From positions 1-43,692 of the forward strand of contig DAIRCS010000016.1 of the NCBI GenBank assembly GCA_036796555.1: 43,692 bases of DNA, given 5' to 3'. The stretch's first letter is position 1; each line of letters opens with the position of its first letter. Of this stretch, positions 8,329-15,975 are shown piece after piece. The translations under genes were made by a program, and so were the position numbers. The stretch is from JAJXWB01 sp036796555 (GTDB lineage Bacteria; Pseudomonadota; Alphaproteobacteria; Rhizobiales; Beijerinckiaceae). The notes under the pieces were generated by a model. It ran no database searches. It was not told the origin of the DNA and worked only from the letters and a program-made list of their open reading frames with translations.

Positions 8329-9047
8329 AAGTCCTGATCGTCCGCGCCGCCCAGGACGCGCGCCGGACGGCGGCGCGGCTTGCGGCGGCGGGGCGTCAGG
8401 CGATCGTCGCGCCGGTTCTGGACATCGCAAATCTCGATTTCGCGCCGCCGGTCGGCGTATTCGACGCGATCCTCGCGACGAGCGCGCACGCTTTCGAAAA
8501 GGTGGACTCGCTCGCGCCGTTTCGGGCCGTTCCGCTGTTCGTCGTGGGCGCCCGGACGGCCGAAGCCGCGCGCGCGGCGGGTTTCCCTGCGCCGCAGATG
8601 GTCGTGGCCAATGCGGGCGAACTCGGCGCGGTTGCCGCGCGCGACCTGCCGCGCGGCGCTTGTGTGCTTTACATCGCCGGGCGCGATCGCAAGCCCGATC
8701 TGGAAGCGGCGCTTTCCCCGTTCTTCGCACTGACGATCGTGGAGACCTATGCGGCCGAGCCCGTCGCCGCGCTCCCTGTGGCTGCGGCCGAGGCCCTCGG
8801 TTCGGGCGACGTCGCTGTCCTGCACTATTCGCAACGCAGCGCCGCGATCTTCCTCGATCTGGCGGGGCGGGCCGGTTTTGCGGCGGAACTCGGCGCTGCC
8901 CGGCACATCGCGATTTCAGCCGACGCGGCAAAACCTCTGCTCGCGGCCGGTTTGCCGGTTGCGGTCGCGGCGGAGCCGAACGAAGATTCGCTGATCGAAG
9001 AACTCGCGCGGATCGCGGCCGACGCGGACAGGGCAGGGGACGCATGA
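8325..9047 (+). CDS. hemD: Uroporphyrinogen-III synthase
   Basis: A 240-residue HemD-like protein. This family is poorly conserved, but MKVLIVRAAQDARRTAARL, the VGARTAEAARAAGF segment, LYIAGRDRKPDLE and VLHYSQRSAAIFLDL fit its two-lobed fold, and the position directly after hemC is decisive. It cyclises hydroxymethylbilane with inversion of ring D, the branch compound for heme, siroheme and, here, cobalamin (compare cobS and cobT in this window). Both ends overlap their neighbours by four bases (ATGA). Confidence 0.93.
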   Translation: MKVLIVRAAQDARRTAARLAAAGRQAIVAPVLDIANLDFAPPVGVFDAILATSAHAFEKVDSLAPFRAVPLFVVGARTAEAARAAGFPAPQMVVANAGELGAVAARDLPRGACVLYIAGRDRKPDLEAALSPFFALTIVETYAAEPVAALPVAAAEALGSGDVAVLHYSQRSAAIFLDLAGRAGFAAELGAARHIAISADAAKPLLAAGLPVAVAAEPNEDSLIEELARIAADADRAGDA

Positions 9048-9790
9048 GCAAGACCATTCTCGTCACCGGCGGCAGCCGCGGCATCGGCCGGGCGGTCGCC
9101 ATTCTCGCGGGCAAGCGCGGCTGGCGGGTCGCGATCACCTACGTTTCGAACGACAAGGCGGCGCAGGAAACGGTTGCGGCGGTTGAGGCGGCCGGCGGCA
9201 AGGGGCTCGCCGTCAAGGCGGACGCCGCAAAGCTGGACGAGGTCGCCAAGGCCTTCGACGCGGCGGAAAAGGCGTTCGGCCCGATCGACGGCTTTGTGAA
9301 CAACGCCGGCATCGGCACGCAGGTCGGCAAGCTCGCCGACAAGGATCCGGCGGAGATCGCGCGGCTGGTCGAAATCAACGTGCTCGGCGCCCTCTACGGC
9401 GCACGGGAGGCCGCCCGGCGCATGTCGAGGAGCCGCGGCGGCAAGGGCGGCGTCATCGTCAACATGTCCTCGGCGGCGGCGCGTCTCGGCATGCCCGGCG
9501 AAGGCGTCGACTATGCGGCGTCAAAAGGCTCGATGGACACGCTGACCTATGGGCTCTCCAAGGAGCTTGCGCCCGAGGGCGTGCGGGTGAACGCCATCCG
9601 TCCCGGCCTCATCGCGACCGACATCCATGCCGCCATGGGGGCGCCGGGGCGCGCGGAGCGGCTCGGGCAGAGCGTGCCGATCGGTCGCGAAGGCAGCGCG
9701 GAAGAGGTCGCCGAAGCGACGGTCTGGCTGCTGTCGGACGAAGCGTCCTATGTCGCCGGCGCCGTGCTCGACGTCACCGGCGGGCGCTGA
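9044..9790 (+). CDS. SDR-family oxidoreductase
   Basis: A classical short-chain dehydrogenase of 248 residues. The cofactor motif TGGSRGIGRA is at the N-terminus, NNAG in the middle, a serine in MSSAAARLG and the catalytic pair in YAASK; the C-terminal AGAVLDVTGG is typical. Sequence alone does not give the substrate; glucose- or 3-oxoacyl-type labels would be arbitrary. Its start overlaps the hemD stop (ATGA), so it is in the hem operon, at the place where many relatives have a mitofilin-like gene and hemY. A tetrapyrrole role should not be inferred from that position alone. Confidence 0.9.
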   Translation: MSKTILVTGGSRGIGRAVAILAGKRGWRVAITYVSNDKAAQETVAAVEAAGGKGLAVKADAAKLDEVAKAFDAAEKAFGPIDGFVNNAGIGTQVGKLADKDPAEIARLVEINVLGALYGAREAARRMSRSRGGKGGVIVNMSSAAARLGMPGEGVDYAASKGSMDTLTYGLSKELAPEGVRVNAIRPGLIATDIHAAMGAPGRAERLGQSVPIGREGSAEEVAEATVWLLSDEASYVAGAVLDVTGGR

Positions 9791-9838
9791 GGAGCGAAAG
9801 TCGGTCAGCGACCAGAAGGCAGCCTGCGGCGTCGCTCG

Positions 9839-11119
9839 CTAAGGCTGCTTCCTGTGCGTCTTGGCGGGCTTGTCCGGATCGGTCACGGGAATCGTCGCCG
9901 GAATTGCGGAAACGGCGGCCGGCGGTTCAGGCTTCTTGTCGGAATTGTTCATGCCGAGCCAGCGGCCGATCATGTCGCGCGCGCCCGGCGTAGCCGCAGC
10001 CATGGCGACCGGCGGCTGGGCAGGCTCCGGCGATTTCGCGGCGAGGGTCTCCTGCGGCTCGGCGGCGGGCTGGACGTCCTTGACCGGCTTGGCGGCGGCG
10101 AATTTGGTCGCCACCTTCTTGCCCTTGGGCGCGTCCATCGGAATTTCGATCGGCGCCTCGGCGAGCGCTTCTGGACGGCTCACCATCTCGACACTGGCGA
10201 AAGCCGGGTTCTGGCCGCCGTCGGCGTATTTCACGCGGATCGGACGGATGCCCTTGGACACGAGCTCGGCGACCTTGGCGGCGTCGTGGTTTTCCTTCTC
10301 GGCGACCAGCAACCTGATCTGGGGATCGACGGTGAGGGGCGGGCAGGCGCCGTTCGGGTCGATGCGGCCGCCGTTCGGGCCGGAGGCGTCGAAAACGTAA
10401 CGCCGGCCGCACACGGCGACCTTCGGCTCCTGCTTCGTCACCTCGAAATGATCGGAGCCTTCCTTCAGTTGCCGCCAGAAAGGCATGTTCGGATCGAGCC
10501 TGTGCTTGGCCAGGTTTTCCGCGGTCATGCGGAAGGGGTAGGACTGGAGCTGAATTTCCCGCTGGCCGCCGCCGAAGGCCTCGCGCGCGACGGCGTAAAT
10601 CTCGCCGATCTGGTTGTCGGTCATGGAGAAACAGCCGGCCGACGAACAATCGCCATGCACCATGATCATGCCGCCCGTGCGCCCGAGGGCGCGATCGTAG
10701 GCGTTGGGATAGCCGACGTTGAACGACAGGTAGTAGTTCGAGTTCGGGTTCATCTGGCTCGGCGCGATCGCATAGAAGCCTTCCGGCACCTGCCGGTCGC
10801 CCTCGCGCACCTTGGGGCCGAGCTGACCGGACCAGCGGCACATCGGATAGGTCTTCAGCAGCGCATATTTGCCGTCGGACTTGCGGCGCTTCCAGATCTC
10901 GAATTCCGCTTCCTTCTTGTAGGTGCGGATGACGATCGGCTCGTGGGCGTCGGTGTCCTTGGCCGCCATCAGCGAAAGCGTCTCGGAGGGGATGGGCTTC
11001 CAGGCGCGGGCGTTGGACGTGGCGCCCGGATCGTTGCACCCCGCAAGGCTCGCGCCGAGAGCGGCGATCGCGCCGAAGGCCGCAAGGCGGGGAAGAGAGA
11101 AGTTCGGCCGGACTTTCAT
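9839..11119 (-). CDS. YafK-type L,D-transpeptidase lipoprotein
   Basis: A 426-residue protein with a lipoprotein signal ending in the lipobox LAGC (Cys28) and an L,D-transpeptidase domain at about residues 55-195. The active-site signature HGDCSSAGCFSM has the family order H-G-x3-S-x-G-C. Such enzymes make 3-3 peptidoglycan cross-links or attach or release wall-bound proteins; the YafK group has members acting on envelope lipoprotein links. The C-terminal third is rich in Ala, Pro and Lys and looks disordered. The gene is convergent with the hemCD-SDR operon, and a CtrA-like site lies about 150 bases upstream. Confidence 0.9.
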   Translation of the reverse strand: MKVRPNFSLPRLAAFGAIAALGASLAGCNDPGATSNARAWKPIPSETLSLMAAKDTDAHEPIVIRTYKKEAEFEIWKRRKSDGKYALLKTYPMCRWSGQLGPKVREGDRQVPEGFYAIAPSQMNPNSNYYLSFNVGYPNAYDRALGRTGGMIMVHGDCSSAGCFSMTDNQIGEIYAVAREAFGGGQREIQLQSYPFRMTAENLAKHRLDPNMPFWRQLKEGSDHFEVTKQEPKVAVCGRRYVFDASGPNGGRIDPNGACPPLTVDPQIRLLVAEKENHDAAKVAELVSKGIRPIRVKYADGGQNPAFASVEMVSRPEALAEAPIEIPMDAPKGKKVATKFAAAKPVKDVQPAAEPQETLAAKSPEPAQPPVAMAAATPGARDMIGRWLGMNNSDKKPEPPAAVSAIPATIPVTDPDKPAKTHRKQP

Positions 11120-11268
11120 ACGCTTGTCGCGTCCCCTGTTCGTCTTCGTCGGCAGACCGTCGTTCTGCTTCGCGGCGGGCTCCTGAAGCTTCGTCGGCCC
11201 GCCGGATCGATTTACGTCCGTTATCCCTAAGCGCCTGTTACCAGCCGGGGGCGCCTTCCTTCATCGCG

Positions 11269-11285
11269 GTTAACGCCGCGTTAAC
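11269..11285. promoter_or_regulatory. CtrA-type binding site (TTAA-N7-TTAA)
   Basis: TTAA at 11270-11273 and TTAA at 11281-11284 are separated by exactly seven bases, matching the full consensus of the alphaproteobacterial cell-cycle regulator CtrA. The site is also a perfect 17-base dyad (8-base arms, one central base). It lies between the accA stop and the divergent upstream region of the L,D-transpeptidase gene. I found no other TTAA-N7-TTAA in the window by eye. Binding is inferred. Confidence 0.55.
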
Positions 11286-11297
11286 AACGTCTCCGCC

Positions 11298-12254
11298 TTA
11301 CAGGGCTTTGCGTCCCATGGCCAGAAACTTGTCGGCCCGCGCGGCGCGCAACTCATCGCGGGAAAGGCCCGCCAGCCCCGCGAAAGCCGCGGAAATGGCC
11401 GCTCCCGTCGATTCGATCGCCGCGCCGGGATCGCGATGCGCCCCGCCGACCGGCTCCGAAACGATGGTGTCGATAATGCCGAACTTGAGCAAATCTTGGG
11501 CGGTGATCTTCATGTTGGTCGCCGCGTCCTGCGCCCGGCCCGAATCGCGCCAGAGGATCGAGGCCGAGGCTTCGGGCGAAGCGACCGTATAGATCGCGTT
11601 TTCCAGCATGATGACGCGGTTGCAACTGGCGATGGCGACAGCCCCGCCCGAACCGCCTTCCCCAACCACGACGGCCACGTTGGGCACGCCCAGCGCGAGC
11701 GAGGCGTCGGTCGACCGGGCGATGGCCTCCGCCTGGCCGCGCTCCTCGGCGTCGACGCCCGGGAAGGCGCCGGCCGTGTCGACGAGACAGAGAACCGGCA
11801 GGTCGAACCGGTCGGCGAGCTCCATCAGCCGCACCGCCTTGCGATAGCCCTCCGGCCGCGCCATGCCGAAATTGTGCTCGAGCCGCGACTTGGTGTCGTT
11901 GCCCTTCTCCTGGCCGATCACGCAAACAGGCTCGCCGCGGAAGCGGCCGAAGCCGCCGACGATGGCCGCGTCTTCGGCGAAGGCGCGATCGCCGGCGAGC
12001 GGCGTGAATTCCGTGATCAGCCCCTTCACGTAATCGAGGAAGCGCGGGCGCTGCGGATGGCGGGCGACAAGCGTCTTCTGCCAGGGGGTGAGATCGCGAT
12101 AGAGATCGGCCAGCGCCTTGGCGGCCTTGGTCTCGAGCTTGGTCAGCTCCTCGCCGATCGAGACGGCGCCGCCTTTTGCGGCTACGGCCCGCAATTCCTC
12201 GACCTTGGCTTCGAGTTCGGCGACCGGTTTTTCGAAATCGAGATAGGAAACCAT
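11298..12254 (-). CDS. accA: Acetyl-CoA carboxylase carboxyltransferase subunit alpha
   Basis: A 318-residue AccA of standard length: YLDFEKPVAELEAKVEEL, HPQRPRFLDYV, FGRFRGEPVCVIGQEKG, FGMARPEGYRKAVRLM, LVDTAGAFPGVDAEERGQAE and VGEGGSGGAVAI in the expected order. With AccD it forms the carboxyltransferase that moves the carboxyl group from biotin to acetyl-CoA, the first step of fatty acid synthesis. It stands alone here, divergent from the thioesterase gene at 12467. In many relatives accA lies near xerD and aroK/aroB, and that neighbourhood is kept. Confidence 0.97.
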   Translation of the reverse strand: MVSYLDFEKPVAELEAKVEELRAVAAKGGAVSIGEELTKLETKAAKALADLYRDLTPWQKTLVARHPQRPRFLDYVKGLITEFTPLAGDRAFAEDAAIVGGFGRFRGEPVCVIGQEKGNDTKSRLEHNFGMARPEGYRKAVRLMELADRFDLPVLCLVDTAGAFPGVDAEERGQAEAIARSTDASLALGVPNVAVVVGEGGSGGAVAIASCNRVIMLENAIYTVASPEASASILWRDSGRAQDAATNMKITAQDLLKFGIIDTIVSEPVGGAHRDPGAAIESTGAAISAAFAGLAGLSRDELRAARADKFLAMGRKAL

Positions 12255-12408
12255 GCGGGATCGGGTTGCGGCGCGCGCGCCTGAAATCGAGCTCCCGTGG
12301 CCTCCCCGCCGGGTGCGGCGCGAAACTGGCTACAAGGGGCCGTCAAGTCAAGCGATCTGCGCAGGATATTGCAGGCGGGGCCAAGTCTCGTCGTCGCGCC
12401 GGCGCATA

Positions 12409-12436
12409 TTGTCATGTTCCTTGTTTGTTCTATGAT
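12409..12436 (+). promoter_or_regulatory. Sigma-70-type promoter of the thioesterase gene
   Basis: TTGTCA (12409-12414) and TATGAT (12431-12436) are 16 bases apart, in a short AT-rich patch 30 bases before the start codon at 12467. The match to both hexamers is good for a GC-rich genome. Confidence 0.5.
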
Positions 12437-12466
12437 CGCGCGGCGAAGTTAAGGGAGGGGAATCAG

Positions 12467-12895
12467 ATGAGCGCCAAATCCCGCCCGTTCTGGGACATGA
12501 TCGAAGGCCGCCGGCCCGCCCCGCCGGCGGCGCAGCTTCTCGGCTGGAAGCTGCGGGCGCTCGACGCCGAGGCGGGGACGATCGAGGTGGAGTTCGCAGG
12601 CGCGCCGCAATTCCTCAATCCGGCGGGAACAGTCCAGGGCGGGATTCTCGGCGCCATGCTGGACGACACGATGGGCCCCGCGGCGATGGCCTTCCTAGGT
12701 GGCGGCCACATCGCCCAGACGCTCGAACTGAAAGTCAATTTTATGCGTCCCGGAAAGATAGGACCGATCATTGGCAAGGGCCGCGTCGCCCATCGCGGGC
12801 GCGATATCCTTTTTCTGGAAGGAACGCTTTTCGACCCCGCAGGAAAGACCATAGCCACGGCATCCGCCACATCGCGTATCGTGCAGGTCGATTGA
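12467..12895 (+). CDS. PaaI-family hotdog thioesterase
   Basis: A 142-residue single hotdog domain. The active-site helix segment NPAGTVQGGILGAMLDDTMG carries the expected Asn and acidic residue, and HIAQTLELKVNFMRPGKIGPI follows as in PaaI/YdiI-type acyl-CoA thioesterases. The natural acyl-CoA is unknown. A strong GGGAGGGG ribosome binding site precedes the ATG at 12467. The gene is divergent from accA and convergent with xerD, so it is probably monocistronic. Confidence 0.88.
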   Translation: MSAKSRPFWDMIEGRRPAPPAAQLLGWKLRALDAEAGTIEVEFAGAPQFLNPAGTVQGGILGAMLDDTMGPAAMAFLGGGHIAQTLELKVNFMRPGKIGPIIGKGRVAHRGRDILFLEGTLFDPAGKTIATASATSRIVQVD

Positions 12896-12922
12896 GGCGT
12901 CAGGGCAGCGCTCTGGCGTCCG

Positions 12923-13873
12923 TCAGCCGGCGTCCTCGTCGCCGAGCGGATGCAGGTCGCGCACCATGGCGCGGGTGCGCTCGTCGAGGACATGCGTGTA
13001 GATCTGGGTCGTCGAAATGTCGGCGTGGCCGAGCAATTCCTGCACGATGCGCAAATCCGCGCCGTTCTGCAGCAGATGGCTGGCGAAGGCGTGGCGCAGG
13101 ACATGGGGGCTGATGGACGTCGCCCCTATGCCGACGCCGGCGGCCAGCGTCTTCAGGTCGCGGGCGAAGGCCTGCCGGGTCAGGTGGCCGCTTTCGGCGT
13201 CCGAGGGGAACAGCCATTTCGATTCGAGCAGCGTCGGCGCGGCGATTTTCATCGCGTCTCGAAAGGCGCCGACAGCGTCGCGCGCGGCGGGCGTGAGCGG
13301 GACGAGCCGATCCCGGCCGCCCTTGCCGCGCACGGTGATGAAAGCCTCCTTGGTGCGCGCTGCGGACCTCGGCAGCGCGACGAGTTCCGAGACGCGCAGG
13401 CCCGTGGCGTAGAGCAGTTCGACGAGCGCGTAGAGCCGGGCGGCGCGCATTTTTTGCGTCGGCGAAATGTCGGGCGCGTCAACGGCCGCGCGGGCGGATT
13501 CGATGAGCGCGTCGACCTGATCGATGCTGAGGATTTTCGGCGCGGCGGGCGCGCGCCGGGGCCCTTCGAGAATGGCGGCGGGGTCGTCGGCGCGCAGGTT
13601 TTCGGCGACGAGAAAACGGTGGAGCTGCCGGATCGAGGACAGTTTTCGCGCGGACGAGGACGCTTCCATGCCGCGCGCCTGCAGGTCGCTCAGATATTTC
13701 CGGATCGTCGCCGTGTCGGCGGTCGTCGGGCTCGCGCCGCGCGTCTTCAGGTAGCCGGCGTAGTCGCCGAGATCGCGGCGATAGGCCTCGATCGTATTGC
13801 GCGCCGCGCCGCGTTCGGCGGCGATCATGTCGAGAAAGAGCGCGACCGGCTCGCCGGCTCGACCCGGAGTCAT
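12923..13873 (-). CDS. xerD: Tyrosine recombinase XerD
   Basis: A 316-residue tyrosine recombinase with a core-binding domain (residues about 10-95: VALFLDMIAAERGAARNTIEAYRRDL) and a catalytic domain. Catalytic residues are visible: Arg in ATGLRVSELV, Lys in VRGKGGRDR, His/Arg in SPHVLRHAFASHLL, His in LGHADISTTQ and the nucleophile Tyr in IYTHVLDE. With XerC it resolves chromosome dimers at dif. The start at 13873 (MTPGRAGEP) gives the normal length; an open frame continues upstream but does not resemble the family. It overlaps the small membrane-protein gene by four bases (ATGA). Confidence 0.94.
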   Translation of the reverse strand: MTPGRAGEPVALFLDMIAAERGAARNTIEAYRRDLGDYAGYLKTRGASPTTADTATIRKYLSDLQARGMEASSSARKLSSIRQLHRFLVAENLRADDPAAILEGPRRAPAAPKILSIDQVDALIESARAAVDAPDISPTQKMRAARLYALVELLYATGLRVSELVALPRSAARTKEAFITVRGKGGRDRLVPLTPAARDAVGAFRDAMKIAAPTLLESKWLFPSDAESGHLTRQAFARDLKTLAAGVGIGATSISPHVLRHAFASHLLQNGADLRIVQELLGHADISTTQIYTHVLDERTRAMVRDLHPLGDEDAG

Positions 13874-14016
13874 TTTCCGGAAAGCGCGTTGGGCGGCAGC
13901 GTCTTCGATATTTCGCGCTGCTGCGGCTCGACGAAGGCCACGAGCGCCCACATGCCGCCGTAGGCAAGTCCGGCCAGAATCCCGACGACGATCAAAAACC
14001 GGAAAAGGCTCGGCAA
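13870..14016 (-). CDS. Small single-span membrane protein, TTG start
   Basis: A 48-residue protein, PSLFRFLIVVGILAGLAYGG then MWALVAFVEPQQREISKTLP: a short N-terminus, one membrane helix and a short polar tail. I choose the TTG at 14016 because a GAGGGAG ribosome binding site lies 6 bases upstream (14023-14029) and the protein then begins just before the membrane helix; the longer frame to 14070 adds an uncharacteristic Arg-rich stretch. It overlaps the xerD start by four bases. Similar tiny proteins sit upstream of xerD in related bacteria, but no function is known to me. Confidence 0.65.
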   Translation of the reverse strand: MPSLFRFLIVVGILAGLAYGGMWALVAFVEPQQREISKTLPPNALSGK

Positions 14017-14142
14017 ATCGCGCTCCCTCGACTGCGTCCGAACATAGGCCGCGCGACTCAGCGCGCGCAACCGCCGGATTGCCGCGGGCCATGCCGCCTT
14101 TGGCGATTTCGGCCCGCGAGAGCCGTGTGCTACAGACCGGCC

Positions 14143-15873
14143 ATGCAGCCGTCCACCACAGACGTCGCCGTCCAGCCGCCGCGCCTGCCGCAGACGCGCG
14201 AGCGCGCGCTCGTCGCCGCGCTGGGGACGCGCTCGATCGTGCTCGTCGGCATGATGGGCTGCGGCAAGACCTCGGCCGGCCGGCGCCTAGCCGAGCGGCT
14301 CGGCCTGCCTTTCGTCGACGCGGACCACGAGATCGAGGCCGCGCACCAGATGTCGATCGCCGAGATTTTCGCGCGCTACGGCGAGCCCTATTTTCGCGAC
14401 GGCGAACGGCGCGTGATGGCGCGGCTGCTGGCGAGCGGGCCGAATGTGGTCGCCACCGGCGGCGGCGCGTTCATGAACGAGCAGACGCGCGGGCGTATTG
14501 CGGACTCCGGCGTTTCCATCTGGCTGCGCGCGGAATTCGACGTCCTGATGAAGCGCGTGCGCCGGCGCCCGACGCGGCCGCTGCTGCAGAATCCGGACCC
14601 CGAAGGCACGCTGCGCCGGTTGATGGACGAACGCTACCCGGTCTATGCGAAGGCCGATGTGACGGTGGAGACGCGCGACGCGCATTTCGACGCCGTCGTC
14701 GAGGATGTGATGCGCGCGCTGGAAAACTACGTCGAAAAGCATGCCCATCCAGCGCGGCCGGCGCCGGAACTGGTGCGGGTGGAGCTTGCGAACCGCAGTT
14801 ACGATATCGTCATCGGCGACGGCCTGATCGCGGAAGCCGGCGCCCGCATCGCCGCGCTGGCGCCGAAGGCGGCCTGCGCCATCGTGACGGACGAGAATGT
14901 CGCGAAGGTCCATCTCGCCGCGTTGCAGAAAAGCCTGGACGCAGCGGGCGTCCGGCATTCCGCGGTCGTCGCGCCGCCTGGCGAAAGCACCAAGCGCTAC
15001 GAATGGTTCGAACGCGTGTGCGAGGCGATCATCGGCGCGAAGATCGAGCGCGGCGATTTCGTCGTCGCGCTCGGCGGCGGCGTGATCGGCGACCTCGCGG
15101 GCTTTGCGGCGGCCTCGGTGCGCCGCGGCGTGCGCTTCGTGCAAATCCCGACGACGCTTCTCGCCCAGGTCGATTCGTCCGTCGGCGGCAAGACGGGCAT
15201 CAATTCCGCGCACGGCAAGAACCTAATCGGCGCCTTCCACCAGCCCGCGCTCGTGCTGGCCGACACGGCGGCGCTCGCGACCCTGCCGGAACGCGAGTTC
15301 CGCGCGGGCTATGCGGAAGTCGCCAAATACGGGCTGATCGACGCCCCGGACTTCTTCGCCTGGCTCGAGCAGAACTGGCGCGCGGTCTTCGCCGGCGGCC
15401 CGGCGCGCGTCGAGGCCATCGCGCGCTCCTGCGCCGCCAAGGCGGCGGTCGTGGCGCGGGACGAGACCGAACAGGGCGACCGCGCCCTGCTCAATCTCGG
15501 CCACACCTTCGGCCATGCGCTGGAGCGGCTGGTCAATTACGACGGCGCGCGGCTCGTTCACGGCGAAGGCGTCGCCATCGGCATGGCCTGCGCCTTCCGC
15601 TTCTCCGTCCAGCGCGGCCTCTGCGCCGGCCAGGACGCCGAGCGTGTCGCCGGCCATCTGCGCACGGTCGGCCTGCCGACGCGCATTCAGGAGATTGCGA
15701 ACTGGAGCGCCGGCCCGGACGCCATTCTCGAGGCCATGTACCAGGACAAGAAGGTGCAGCACGGGTCGCTCACCTTCATTCTGGCGCATGGAATCGGCCA
15801 ATCCTTCATCGCCAGGGGCGTCGACCCCGGCGAGGTGCGCGCCTTCCTCGAAGCCGAACTCGCGGTTTCCTGA
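14143..15873 (+). CDS. aroKB: Fused shikimate kinase / 3-dehydroquinate synthase
   Basis: One uninterrupted 576-residue frame holds two complete shikimate-pathway enzymes. Residues about 28-200 are shikimate kinase: P-loop GMMGCGKTSAG, DADHEIE, ATGGGAFMNE and RRRPTRPLL. Residues about 207-576 are AroB: VVALGGGVIGDLAGF, QVDSSVGGKTGINSAHGKNL, the zinc-ligand segments EVAKYGLI, NLGHTFGHALE and HGEGVAIGM. They catalyse steps 2 and 5 towards chorismate. Usually aroK and aroB are adjacent separate genes; here no stop or restart lies between them. The ATG at 14143 is preferred over a GTG 18 bases upstream. The gene is divergent from xerD. Confidence 0.94.
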   Translation: MQPSTTDVAVQPPRLPQTRERALVAALGTRSIVLVGMMGCGKTSAGRRLAERLGLPFVDADHEIEAAHQMSIAEIFARYGEPYFRDGERRVMARLLASGPNVVATGGGAFMNEQTRGRIADSGVSIWLRAEFDVLMKRVRRRPTRPLLQNPDPEGTLRRLMDERYPVYAKADVTVETRDAHFDAVVEDVMRALENYVEKHAHPARPAPELVRVELANRSYDIVIGDGLIAEAGARIAALAPKAACAIVTDENVAKVHLAALQKSLDAAGVRHSAVVAPPGESTKRYEWFERVCEAIIGAKIERGDFVVALGGGVIGDLAGFAAASVRRGVRFVQIPTTLLAQVDSSVGGKTGINSAHGKNLIGAFHQPALVLADTAALATLPEREFRAGYAEVAKYGLIDAPDFFAWLEQNWRAVFAGGPARVEAIARSCAAKAAVVARDETEQGDRALLNLGHTFGHALERLVNYDGARLVHGEGVAIGMACAFRFSVQRGLCAGQDAERVAGHLRTVGLPTRIQEIANWSAGPDAILEAMYQDKKVQHGSLTFILAHGIGQSFIARGVDPGEVRAFLEAELAVS

Positions 15874-15975
15874 GCGGCGTCTTGCGCGCCGCGGTAGCGT
15901 GAGCGCGCGCGGGTTTCTATTCTTGTCGTCTCGAGCCGGCGCGAACGACGCCGGCGCAATATCGGTGGGCGCATC

